This document shows positions 25,823 through 33,880 of a stretch of 64,000 nucleotides of DNA, piece by piece. Position 1 is the stretch's first letter; every line of letters begins with the position of its first letter. The translations under genes were made by a program, and so were the position numbers. Origin of the DNA: Achromobacter spanius (lineage in GTDB: Bacteria > Pseudomonadota > Gammaproteobacteria > Burkholderiales > Burkholderiaceae_B); contig NZ_CP025030.1 in assembly GCF_002812705.1 (NCBI RefSeq), positions 4,464,001 to 4,528,000 on the forward strand, written 5' to 3'. Below the pieces are notes generated by a model. That model was not told the DNA's origin. It did not search any database and worked only from the letters and a program-made list of their open reading frames with translations.

Positions 25823-26512
25823 TTAAGCCATGGCGCGCGAGCGGCGGATACGCAGGTCCAGCCAGCTCAAGCCGCGGCTCAGGCTGAAGCACACCAGGAA
25901 ATAGATAATGGCCAGGATGCCGAACACCTGCAGCGGCTGGGTCAGCACCAGGTTATTGATTTGATTGGCCGCAAAGGTCAGCTCGTTGACGCTGATGACA
26001 TAGCCCAAGGACGTTTCCTTGATCGTGGAGACGAACTGGCTTGTCATGCTGGGCAGCACGTTGAACAGCGCCTGCGGCAGCACCACCTTGCGCATCGTCG
26101 TCCAGTAGCCCACGCCCAGCGAACGCGACGCTTCAATCTGGCCACGCGGCACCGCCTCGATGCCCGACCGAATCACCTCGGACAAGTAGGCGCTTTCATA
26201 GACCACCAGCGCGAAGATCAGCGTCCAGAAACCGCTGACCACCTGCCCCGTCAACTTGGGTACCACGAAGTACGCCCAGAAGATCAGCATCAACAGCGGC
26301 ATGCCGCGCACCACGTTGACCAGCCCCTTGCTGGCGACCCGCAGCGCGCCGAACGGGCTGACTCGGGCCAGCGCGATCAGCAGCGCCAACGGTAAGGACA
26401 TCAACAAGCCCAGCGCCGCCAGGATCAGCGTCAGCGCCAGTCCGCCCAAGGGCCCGTTGGGGTATTGGCCGACCAGCAGCGTCGGCCAGTATTGCATCAG
26501 CAGGTCAAGCAC
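25823..26512 (-). CDS. Polar amino acid ABC transporter permease (second)
   Basis: A 229-residue HisM/GlnP-type permease with about five membrane segments. The ATPase-coupling EAA loop is in [41 protein letters not shown]. Its start overlaps the end of the other permease gene by 8 nt, so the two are translationally coupled and probably form a heterodimer. Confidence 0.94.
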   Translation of the reverse strand: MLDLLMQYWPTLLVGQYPNGPLGGLALTLILAALGLLMSLPLALLIALARVSPFGALRVASKGLVNVVRGMPLLMLIFWAYFVVPKLTGQVVSGFWTLIFALVVYESAYLSEVIRSGIEAVPRGQIEASRSLGVGYWTTMRKVVLPQALFNVLPSMTSQFVSTIKETSLGYVISVNELTFAANQINNLVLTQPLQVFGILAIIYFLVCFSLSRGLSWLDLRIRRSRAMA

Positions 26513-27194
26513 CGTGGCCTCCGCGATTCAAGCGATAACGGGCGTAGACGCGCGACCCCACCGCCATGATCAGGAACGATCCCAGCAGGTACATGATCGT
26601 GGCCGCGCCAAAGGTGGCGAAGGTGCGATACGTTTCGTTTTCAATTTCGCGTGCCTGATAGGTCAGCTCCATCACGCCGATCGCCATCGCCACGCTGGTG
26701 TTCTTGAACAGCAGCAACGCGCGGCCGACCAGCGGAGGGATGGAAATGCGTAGCGCCTGCGGCACGATCACGTAACGCATGCATTGGAGGTAGCTTGCGC
26801 CCAGCGCGCGGGCCGCCTCGAACTGCGTCCAGGGTATGGCACGCAAGCCGCTGCGGATGTCCTCGGCGATGTACGCGGCCGAACCGAGCGCCAGCGCAAT
26901 CGCCGCCAGCGACATCTCGGCGTTGTGATCGTAGAGCCACAGCCGCAGCCCTTCGGGCAGCAGCTCCGGCATGCCGAAATACCAGAACAACACCTGCACC
27001 AACAGCGGCACGTTGCGGTGATATTCCACATAGGCGTCCACCACCCAGCGGCATGGCGCCAGGTTGGTGGCCCGCACCACCACCAGCGTCACCGCGATGG
27101 CGAAGGCCATGACCCAGGCAACGAAGAACAGCTGCACGGTCACCACCATGCCGCTGAACAGCAGCTGGTATTGGGATGCATCTAGCAAGCTCAT
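26505..27194 (-). CDS. Polar amino acid ABC transporter permease (first)
   Basis: A 229-residue HisQ/GltJ-type permease. The EAA loop reads AYIAEDIRSGLRAIPWTQFEAARALGASYLQCMRYVIVPQA, followed by two further membrane helices. It lies 31 nt after the receptor gene and overlaps the second permease by 8 nt. With that permease, the ATPase and the receptor it completes an importer for a polar, probably acidic, amino acid. Confidence 0.94.
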   Translation of the reverse strand: MSLLDASQYQLLFSGMVVTVQLFFVAWVMAFAIAVTLVVVRATNLAPCRWVVDAYVEYHRNVPLLVQVLFWYFGMPELLPEGLRLWLYDHNAEMSLAAIALALGSAAYIAEDIRSGLRAIPWTQFEAARALGASYLQCMRYVIVPQALRISIPPLVGRALLLFKNTSVAMAIGVMELTYQAREIENETYRTFATFGAATIMYLLGSFLIMAVGSRVYARYRLNRGGHGA

Positions 27195-27225
27195 AAAGCG
27201 TCGGCCCTTGGCGGTTGCGCGGCCA

Positions 27226-28047
27226 TCAGCCGGCGATGGGGCCGATCTTGAACCCGCGCTCCAGCTTGTAGGGCGTGGTGGGGCCGAACCACTTGTCGAA
27301 CAGCTTGGCCGCCTCGCCCGAGCTCTCGGCTTCGTCCAGCGCCTGGTTCACGGTTTGCAACATGCGCGTCTCGGACTTGCGCACACCCAGGCCCCAGGGC
27401 TCGTCAAACACCGACTTGCCGATCACGCTGACGGGCGCCGTGGGCGGGCTTTGCAGCACCAGGCGCACCAGCACCAGTTCCGACGCAAACTGCGCATCCA
27501 CCTTCTTTTGCTGCAAGGCCAGGTAGGTGGCCGAACTGTCGCCATAACCAATCACCTTGGACTTGTCCAGGATGCGCTTGATCTCGCGCTCCGAGCTGGA
27601 GCCCTTGGTGGCGCCAATGCGGTGACCGTTCAGCGCTTCGATGCTGTCCAGGCCCGAGTCCTTGCGCACCAACAGCTTTTGCGGGCTGACGTAGTAAGCG
27701 TGGCTGAACGCGATTTGTTCGGCGCGATCCGGCGAATAACCCAGGTTGGCGGCCAGGATGTCCACGCGCCCTTCGTTCAATTCCGGCACGCGCGCCGCCA
27801 CCGACAGCAGCTTGTAGCTGATCTTCACGCCCAGCTTGTCGGCAACCAGTTTGCACACGTCCACGTCATAGCCCACCAACTGGCGGGTGGCGCCGTCCTG
27901 GAAGCTGAACGGTTGCGACGTGCCCAGCGTGCCGCAGACGAGTTCGCCGCGCGCCTTGATGTCGTCGACTTGATCCGCTTGCGCGGCGGCGCCCAGCGCC
28001 AGCGTGGCCAGGCCCAGGCAGGCCGCGAAGAAAGTGTGGCGTTTCAT
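27226..28047 (-). CDS. Periplasmic amino-acid-binding protein (SBP family 3)
   Basis: A 273-residue receptor. The Sec signal peptide of about 24 residues (ending AAAQA) is followed by DQVDDIKARGELVCGTLGTSQPFSF and GYDVDVCKLVADKLGV, the signature of family-3 (Lao/GlnH-like) binding proteins. Residue patterns are of the glutamate/aspartate-type branch, but ligand specificity cannot be read reliably. It is placed between the aminotransferase and the permease genes in the minus-strand operon. Confidence 0.94.
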   Translation of the reverse strand: MKRHTFFAACLGLATLALGAAAQADQVDDIKARGELVCGTLGTSQPFSFQDGATRQLVGYDVDVCKLVADKLGVKISYKLLSVAARVPELNEGRVDILAANLGYSPDRAEQIAFSHAYYVSPQKLLVRKDSGLDSIEALNGHRIGATKGSSSEREIKRILDKSKVIGYGDSSATYLALQQKKVDAQFASELVLVRLVLQSPPTAPVSVIGKSVFDEPWGLGVRKSETRMLQTVNQALDEAESSGEAAKLFDKWFGPTTPYKLERGFKIGPIAG

Positions 28048-28108
28048 GGTTGATTCCCCTTGTGTGTTGTGTGGTGGTCAAACGGTCTAGCGTAGCAAGG
28101 CGCCGTGT

Positions 28109-29311
28109 TCAGGCCAGCTTGGCGCAGGCCTCGCGGATGGCGCAACAGCCCTGCTTGATATCCTCCAGCGACGCGGCAAACGACAGCCGGAACGTGCCCG
28201 GCGCGCCATAGGCGTTGCCATCGATCACGGCCACGCCCGCCTCGCGCAGCAGGTAATGCGTCAGGTCGGTGTCGGTGGCGATCACGTCGCCGGCGGGCGT
28301 CTTCTTGCCCAGCAGGCCCGAGCAGTCCGGAAACACGTAGAACGCGCCTTGCGGCACGACGATGCTCAGGCCCGGCGTACCGGACAGCTCGGCAACCGCC
28401 AGGTCGCGGCGCTTTTTGAAAACCTTGGCGAATTCGGTCACACAGTCCTGTGGGCCGGACAAGGCCTCCAACGCCGCCGCCTGGCTGACCGACGACGCGC
28501 CCGACGTGCTTTGTGATTGCAGAATCGCCATCGCCTTGATCAATTCGTCGGGCCCCGCGCCATAGCCGATGCGCCAGCCCGTCATGGCGTAGGCTTTTGA
28601 CACGCCGTTGACCACCAGCGTGCGGTCGGCCAGCTCGGGCGCCACCTGCAGCGGATGCACCGTCGGCTCGTCCGTGAAATTGAGCCGGGCGTAGATGTCG
28701 TCCGTCATCAGCCAGACGTGCGGATGGCGCTTGAGCACGTCGGTCAGCCCGCGCAATTCGTCGGCGGTATAGACCGAACCAGTGGGGTTGCTGGGCGCGT
28801 TCATCATCAACCACTTGGTGCGCGGCGTGATGGCTTGTTCCAGCGCCTGGGGCGTGAGCTTGTAGTCCGTTGCCGGCAAGGTCTGCACCACAACCGGCAC
28901 ACCGCCGTTGACCAGCACCATGTCGGGGTACGACACCCAGAACGGCGCGGGAATCAGCACCTCGTCACCATCATTCAGCGTGGCGGCCAGCCCATTGAAA
29001 ATCACCTGCTTGGCGCCGGTGCTCACAATAATCCGCGGCACGGGATAGTCCACGCCCGTGGCGGCTTGCACATGGCCGCGCGCGGCCCGGCGCAACGCCG
29101 CCGTGCCCTGGGCAGGCGGGTATTTGGTTTCACCGCGATTCATCGCGGCAGTGGCGGCCTGGCGAATATGTTCCGGCGTTGAAAAATCGGGTTCGCCAAT
29201 CGTCAGGTCGATGATGCGGCGGCCTTGTTCGCGCAGTTCGGCGATGATGGCGCGCGCAGCGACGCTGGGCGACAGCTTGATGCGCTTGATGCGGTCGGCA
29301 ATGATGCTCAT
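28109..29311 (-). CDS. Class I/II PLP-dependent aminotransferase
   Basis: A 400-residue fold-type-I aminotransferase related to aspartate aminotransferase subgroup Ib. The PLP lysine is K239 in GVSKAYAMTGWRIGYG; NAPSNPTG at 171-178 and the C-terminal FRLSFA arginine (binding the substrate alpha-carboxylate) are present. ATG 29311 overlaps the stop of the RraA-fold gene (ATGA). Located between an aldolase-like gene and an amino-acid importer, it probably deaminates the imported amino acid to a 2-oxo acid that the aldolase can cleave. Substrate is inferred only. Confidence 0.92.
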   Translation of the reverse strand: MSIIADRIKRIKLSPSVAARAIIAELREQGRRIIDLTIGEPDFSTPEHIRQAATAAMNRGETKYPPAQGTAALRRAARGHVQAATGVDYPVPRIIVSTGAKQVIFNGLAATLNDGDEVLIPAPFWVSYPDMVLVNGGVPVVVQTLPATDYKLTPQALEQAITPRTKWLMMNAPSNPTGSVYTADELRGLTDVLKRHPHVWLMTDDIYARLNFTDEPTVHPLQVAPELADRTLVVNGVSKAYAMTGWRIGYGAGPDELIKAMAILQSQSTSGASSVSQAAALEALSGPQDCVTEFAKVFKKRRDLAVAELSGTPGLSIVVPQGAFYVFPDCSGLLGKKTPAGDVIATDTDLTHYLLREAGVAVIDGNAYGAPGTFRLSFAASLEDIKQGCCAIREACAKLA

Positions 29312-29988
29312 TTGGCGCCGCCCGTCTTTTCGGCGATGGTCTTTGCCAACCACGGCTTGGTATAGGTGCCGGCGCGCAGCTTTTCCTTGGCCACGGCTTC
29401 GTCGGCTTCCTTCTTTTGCGCCAATGCCAGCACGGCGGCGGCGTGTTCGGCGGGAATCACCACCACGCCGTCGGCATCGCCCACGACCACATCGCCCGGG
29501 TTGACGACCTGCCCGCCCACGGACACCGGCACGTTGATTTCGCCCGGGCCGTCCTTATACGGACCTTTGTGCGACACGGCACGCGCGAAGCAGCCGAATT
29601 CGCCCTGGCCAAAGACGTCCACGTCGCGCACCGCGCCGTCGATGACAAAGCCCGCGATGCCGCGCGACTGCGCGTCCATCATCATCAGTTCGCCAACCAG
29701 CGCGTTACTGGCGTCGCCCGCGCCATCGACAACGATGACGTCGCCCGCCGCGCCCATCGAAATCGCCTGATGAATCAACAGGTTGTCACCGGGACGGGTC
29801 TTGACGGTCAGCGCCAGGCCGACCATGCGGCGCGTGCCGCCATGCATCGGGCGCAGGCCCGACACGCCGTACAGGCGATTCATGCAGTCGCTGATCTGAG
29901 CGGAGCCGATATCGGCAAAGCTGGCCAGCACGTCGGCGGCCACGGCCGGCGCCGACCGAGAAAGAATGCGAAATCCGATGGGAGTCAT
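29308..29988 (-). CDS. RraA-fold aldolase (4-hydroxy-4-methyl-2-oxoglutarate aldolase-like)
   Basis: A 226-residue member of the RraA/HMG aldolase family. It has GDVIVVDGAGD at 82-92 and VIDGAVRDVD at 115-124. The pair R121-D122 matches the catalytic Arg-Asp of class II HMG/CHA aldolases; E. coli RraA, the RNase E inhibitor, has Gln after that Arg. So a pyruvate aldolase or oxaloacetate decarboxylase is more likely than an RNase regulator. ATG 29988 is preferred to an in-frame TTG at 30015. It is the first gene of the operon, behind a LysR-type box. Confidence 0.88.
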   Translation of the reverse strand: MTPIGFRILSRSAPAVAADVLASFADIGSAQISDCMNRLYGVSGLRPMHGGTRRMVGLALTVKTRPGDNLLIHQAISMGAAGDVIVVDGAGDASNALVGELMMMDAQSRGIAGFVIDGAVRDVDVFGQGEFGCFARAVSHKGPYKDGPGEINVPVSVGGQVVNPGDVVVGDADGVVVIPAEHAAAVLALAQKKEADEAVAKEKLRAGTYTKPWLAKTIAEKTGGAK

Positions 29989-30072
29989 AAGAAAGTCGAG
30001 GGGTGAATGCGTCAAGCGATTAAGCGAATACGCATTACAAAGCCCCGCGCACCTTTCCTCAAAACGATATAA

Positions 30073-30092
30073 ATTCCCAGCGAATCAGGAAT
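30073..30092. promoter_or_regulatory. Putative LysR box upstream of the aldolase operon
   Basis: ATTCC-N10-GGAAT is a perfect 5-bp inverted repeat whose spacing (T-N11-A within) fits LysR-type sites. On the minus strand it is followed by TTTATATCG, a possible -10 element, about 85 nt upstream of the aldolase start. Confidence 0.45.
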
Positions 30093-30146
30093 TTTTTTCG
30101 TGCATACGCCTGTTAAGGGTTATCCCTTGTTCGTAATCGCGAGTGC

Positions 30147-31031
30147 TTAATCGTCCCCGCCGCCGTTGGCGGCCCGCGCTTCCGACAGTGCGATCGTCAG
30201 GTTGACGACCTTCTTCTTCAATTGGTCGCGCTCTTCCGTCACGCGCGCCAATACCCCACGCAAGCGCGCCACTTCCGCCGGCAGATCGGCGATGTGTTCG
30301 ATGGGCACTTCGGGCGGGGCTTCGCGGGGCGGCGGCGCCTTGGCCAGGCGCACTTCGCGCGCAGCCTGTTGCAGTTCTTTCTTGCCGCCCGCCACGGCCG
30401 CCGCCTGACGCTCGGGCGGTAATGACGCCACCGCCGCCGCGGCATTGATGGAAATGGCGCCCTCTTTCACGGCGCGCACGAGTTCGGGCGCGGCGGCTTT
30501 CTGAATCTTTTCGATCTGCCCCAGGGTGTTGCTGCTGATGCGCGCAGCGCGCGCCAGTGCCTGGCGGCTGGGCACGGGCGGCGTCCATGACATGTTGGGC
30601 GGCAGGCGCGGGGCGCCATCGGCGGGCGCGCCGTCGTCCTCATCCCAAGGCGGTGATCCATCCGCCTGCTGCGCGTCGGGCGCGGCCTCGGGTGCCTCGG
30701 GCGGTGTGCGCGCCAGCAAAATTTCCTTCTTGCGCAACGCCAGCACGCCGCGCTGGAAGTCCGACACGCTGCGGCGTCCCAGATGGTTTTCGATCATCCA
30801 CAGATGCACGTCTTCCATCGACTTGAACGTGGTGTTCTGGCGCGTCTGGAATTCAATGCCGTGCTTCTTGCATAAGGCATAGCGGTTGTGCCCGTCCACC
30901 AGCAGGTCGCCCCACAGCACCAACGCATCGCGGCAGCCTTCGGCCAGCAGGCTGCGTTCCAGCGCCTCGTGCTCGTCTTCGGTCAAGGGGTCTATGTAGG
31001 CGCGCAGGCCCTCGTCTATCCTGATTTCCAT
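30147..31031 (-). CDS. ParB/RepB-like DNA-binding protein without a ParA partner
   Basis: A 294-residue protein. The N-terminus has the ParB-N-like segment EIRIDEGLRAYIDPLTEDEHEALERSLLAEGCRDALVLWGDLLVDGHNRYALC, with the VDGHNRY box seen in ParB-type nuclease/CTPase folds. A helical segment with RQALARAARISSNTLGQIEKIQ (about 160-190) resembles the ParB helix-turn-helix. Ala/Pro-rich linkers and a C-terminal coiled coil (about 255-285) follow. ATG 31031 is used; a TTG lies 9 nt upstream. No parA, parS array or replication gene is adjacent. It may be a transcription or chromosome-organising factor. It follows the LON-domain gene by 33 nt. Confidence 0.75.
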   Translation of the reverse strand: MEIRIDEGLRAYIDPLTEDEHEALERSLLAEGCRDALVLWGDLLVDGHNRYALCKKHGIEFQTRQNTTFKSMEDVHLWMIENHLGRRSVSDFQRGVLALRKKEILLARTPPEAPEAAPDAQQADGSPPWDEDDGAPADGAPRLPPNMSWTPPVPSRQALARAARISSNTLGQIEKIQKAAAPELVRAVKEGAISINAAAAVASLPPERQAAAVAGGKKELQQAAREVRLAKAPPPREAPPEVPIEHIADLPAEVARLRGVLARVTEERDQLKKKVVNLTIALSEARAANGGGDD

Positions 31032-31064
31032 GGTGTCCAATTCGTTGATCTTGTCGGGCTGACG

Positions 31065-31676
31065 CTACGTCAGCCCCTGGCCGCGCAGAAAATCCTGAAC
31101 CGCCGCCAGCCTTGCCACCGGGTCCATCAGGCCCAGCAGACGGGTCTTGTCGTCGGGCGGCAGAGGCAGCAGTTCGCACCAGCGGTCCGCCACCCAGCCG
31201 CTGTCGTCCAGCCGGAATGGCGGCGCAATCGGCATCTTGTCGGCAGGCACGCCCTCTTGCTGCCATTGCGCCACCAAGCGCCCCAACGCATCGGCGCTGG
31301 GCTGCATGGAGGCTGGCACGGGCGTGGGCGGATCGTCGGCAATGGGCTCGGCCTGACCCATCCAAAGGCCGTATTTTGCCACTTCGCTGGAAAGCAGCCG
31401 AAACCGACTGCCGCCAATACAGCGCACTTGCAGCAAGGCGGGCATGGGCGCGTCCCACGACGCGATGCGCGCCATGGTGCCCAGCGGCGCCAGCGTCTCG
31501 ACGCCCTCGGGTGAACGGACTTCGTTGCCCGCCAGCAAGCCCACCACGCCGAACTCGCTGCCATCCGCGATGCAGCGACGGATCATATCCAGATAGCGCA
31601 CCTCGAAAATGCGCAGATGCAGCACGCCGGCGGGAAACAGCGCGTTGGATAAGGGAAACAGCGGAATCAGCGCCAT
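31065..31676 (-). CDS. LON substrate-binding-domain protein (ATPase/protease-less)
   Basis: A 203-residue stand-alone Lon N-terminal (LAN/PUA-like) domain. It begins MALIPLFPLSNALFPAGVLHLRIFEVRYLDMIRRC, the classical beginning of this family, and ends in a helical bundle with LLGLMDPVARLAAVQDFL. It has no AAA+ or protease domain. ATG 31676 has AAGGAG upstream; the extension to 31769 overlaps the AhpD-like gene. Stand-alone LON-domain proteins are common in proteobacteria and their function is not established, though protein binding is expected. Confidence 0.92.
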   Translation of the reverse strand: MALIPLFPLSNALFPAGVLHLRIFEVRYLDMIRRCIADGSEFGVVGLLAGNEVRSPEGVETLAPLGTMARIASWDAPMPALLQVRCIGGSRFRLLSSEVAKYGLWMGQAEPIADDPPTPVPASMQPSADALGRLVAQWQQEGVPADKMPIAPPFRLDDSGWVADRWCELLPLPPDDKTRLLGLMDPVARLAAVQDFLRGQGLT

Positions 31677-31686
31677 GGCCGGCTCC

Positions 31687-32154
31687 TTATTTTTTGGGGG
31701 AAGCGGAAGTGTCGAACTTGGTGTTGTCGACCCCGTTGGTGTTGAATCCGCCAACGTCGAACGCGGCATCCACCGGCACCTGCATGGCCGTCACCATGGC
31801 GTTGGTCTGCGCCGCCATGCCGATCACCGACAGCAGCTCGGCATGCTGGCCGTCGGTCATGCCCCGGGCCTTGGCCGCCGCCGTGTGCGAATGCACGCAG
31901 TACGAGCAACCATTGGCGGTTGACACGGCGATATAGATCATCTCGCGCACCAGCGGCGACAGTTCGCCGTCGGTCATCATGACTTGCTTCAACTGCGCCC
32001 ACACGCGCTGCAATTGCGGGGGATCGTTCGCCAGCGCACGCCAGAAATTATTCACGAAATCAGATTTGCGCGTCGCCCGGATGTCTTCAAATACCGCCCA
32101 TGCCTGAGGGCTTTTACGGACTTCGTCATCCGATAGCAGTTTGACCGTGCTCAT
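31687..32154 (-). CDS. Carboxymuconolactone decarboxylase/AhpD-like protein
   Basis: A 155-residue AhpD-fold protein. The redox motif is C83-S-Y-C86-V-H-S-H90, which in alkylhydroperoxidases gives thiol-dependent peroxide reduction; the conserved glutamate lies in GELSPLVREMIYIAVS. It is first in a probable three-gene unit with the LON-domain and ParB-like genes (gaps of 10 and 33 nt). The substrate is not evident, and no lipoamide partner gene is adjacent. Confidence 0.9.
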   Translation of the reverse strand: MSTVKLLSDDEVRKSPQAWAVFEDIRATRKSDFVNNFWRALANDPPQLQRVWAQLKQVMMTDGELSPLVREMIYIAVSTANGCSYCVHSHTAAAKARGMTDGQHAELLSVIGMAAQTNAMVTAMQVPVDAAFDVGGFNTNGVDNTKFDTSASPKK

Positions 32155-32309
32155 GCCATTTTTTCCTTTGCGAAGACCTCTGTCAGGCGAAATTTACCGT
32201 CAAGCGGCTACAGTGCGTACTTTGCCGGCTTCTTCGGGTACCGTGGGCCGGGTTTTCCATCATAGTGCGGCAGCGCAGCGCGCACCCGCCCCCCAAAAAA
32301 GGAAACATC

Positions 32310-32738
32310 ATGCCCCAGCTATCCGCCTATCTCAGTTTTGACGGCAACTGCGCGGACGCCATGCGCTTTTACGAGCGCGTGCTGGGTGGCCGCCTTGAAA
32401 CCCTGATCCGCTACGCCGACGCGCCGTCGGATGCGGCGATGCCCGCCCTGTCGCCCGATGATGCCGATCGCGTCATGGTGGCGCGCCTGGTGCTGGATGA
32501 GCAGACGCTGCTGGGCAGCGACGCCACCAGCGGCCATCCTTATCCCGGCAAGCAAGGTATTGCCCTGGCCCTGGTCTACCCCACCGTGTCCGACGCCCAG
32601 CGCGTCTTCGACCAATTGGCCGACGGCGGCAACGTGACGATGCCATTGCAGAAAACATTCTGGGCAGACGCGTATGGCGCGTTGCTGGACCGTTTTGGTA
32701 CGCGCTGGATGGTCAGCGGCGGCAAGATCACGCATTAA
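32310..32738 (+). CDS. VOC family protein (PhnB-like)
   Basis: A 142-residue vicinal-oxygen-chelate fold protein of the PhnB/DUF1338-like 'glyoxalase/bleomycin resistance' group: LSAYLSFDGNCADAMRFYERVLGG at the start, and a second beta-alpha-beta module ending in YGALLDRFGTRWMVS. ATG 32310 is chosen with AAGGAAA upstream. These proteins are widespread, and the bound ligand or reaction is usually unknown. It is divergent from the AhpD-like gene. Confidence 0.9.
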   Translation: MPQLSAYLSFDGNCADAMRFYERVLGGRLETLIRYADAPSDAAMPALSPDDADRVMVARLVLDEQTLLGSDATSGHPYPGKQGIALALVYPTVSDAQRVFDQLADGGNVTMPLQKTFWADAYGALLDRFGTRWMVSGGKITH

Positions 32739-32799
32739 GGCGTGTGTGGCGTGGCACGGGGTCGCCCCCCGCGGGATCGCCCGCCGCGCCGTCAGTGCA

Positions 32800-33672
32800 T
32801 CAAGCGCCCGGCCGATGCAGCGCCAGCACATCGTGCAGCGATTGCGCCGCGCGTTGCAGCACCGGCACGGCGCGCAGCAAGTCGTCCAGCATGACGCGGG
32901 CCGTGGGCGCGTGGCAGGCCACCGCCGCCACCACCCGGTCCTCGGCATCCTTCACCGGCACCGCCACCGCGCTCATGCCGCGCACGAATTCTTCGTTGTC
33001 GATACCAATGCCGCGCGCGGCCAGGCGTTCCAGTTCTTCTTCCAGTTGCGCGGGGTCGGTCAAGGTGCGCGGCGTGTTGCGCGTCAGCGGCAGGCGGGCC
33101 AGCACGCGGCCGCGTTCCAGCCGGTTCATTGACGCCAGGAACAGCTTGCCGCTGGCCGTGCAATGCATCGGCACATGGCTACCCACCGCGAAGAACAGCC
33201 GCAAGGGCTCCGACGTTTCCACGCGCTCCATATAGACCACGCGGTCGCCGTCGGGCGCGGTCAGGTTGCAGGTTTCGCCCAGGGTGCCGACCAGTTGCGC
33301 CAGCACGGCGCGGCAGGCCCGCGTGAAGGCCGACGCGTGCAAGGTGGCCAGCGCCAGCGACGTGGCTTGCGGCCCGGGCACAAAGCCATGTTCGGTGGGC
33401 GTGGACGCCACGAAGCCTGCCCGCTGCATGGCGGCCAACAGCCGCATCAGCGTGGTCTTTGGCATGTTCAGCCGCTGCGCAAGCTGCGCCAAGGTGGGGG
33501 GATGCTGGGCGCGCGCCAGGTGTTCCAGCACCACCAGGGCGCGCAGCGAACGCGCGGCCTCTTGTTGCTGTTCGGGCGTGTCGCCTTCCCCACTCGACTT
33601 CACCCCCGTCTCCGGCGTGGCCGCCGATGCTGCACTGCGATTTTGAAACCGAAGTTGCATGTTCCGTTCCAT
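32800..33672 (-). CDS. IclR family regulator divergent from the GMC/MFS operon
   Basis: A 290-residue IclR protein with a ~38-residue disordered N-terminal extension. The winged helix is in RALVVLEHLARAQHPPTLAQLAQRLNMPKTTLMRLLAAMQ. The effector domain has VVYMERVETSEPLRLFFAVGSHVPMHCTASGKLFLA. ATG 33672 has a GGGGG-type site upstream; an internal ATG (33660) is possible. It is transcribed away from the GMC oxidoreductase and MHS transporter genes across a 208-nt gap, so it most likely controls them. Confidence 0.92.
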   Translation of the reverse strand: MERNMQLRFQNRSAASAATPETGVKSSGEGDTPEQQQEAARSLRALVVLEHLARAQHPPTLAQLAQRLNMPKTTLMRLLAAMQRAGFVASTPTEHGFVPGPQATSLALATLHASAFTRACRAVLAQLVGTLGETCNLTAPDGDRVVYMERVETSEPLRLFFAVGSHVPMHCTASGKLFLASMNRLERGRVLARLPLTRNTPRTLTDPAQLEEELERLAARGIGIDNEEFVRGMSAVAVPVKDAEDRVVAAVACHAPTARVMLDDLLRAVPVLQRAAQSLHDVLALHRPGA

Positions 33673-33880
33673 TTGTCCGCCCCCACGCGCGTTGTGCTTT
33701 GTTCTACGCGCCTGCTTTCTAGAATCGCCACAGATGCCAGCCGGTTCCCGCATCAACACCGGATGGGATCGAACCAGTATATAAGTGCGCCCCGCCGCAA
33801 CAAGCAGGGAAAACGCGCCGTCGCGGCGCGGTGCGGGTTGCGTGGGCGAAGGCGGCACGACAACAGGGAGACAAGGCGAT

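Noticed and set aside
29308..29988. RNase E inhibitor RraA
   Set aside because: The Arg-Asp pair at 121-122 and the catabolic neighbourhood fit the aldolase branch; E. coli RraA has Gln at the second position.
30147..31031. Evidence of an integrated plasmid or integrative element
   Set aside because: Only one ParB-like gene is present. There is no integrase, relaxase, replication gene, tRNA attachment site or obvious composition shift.
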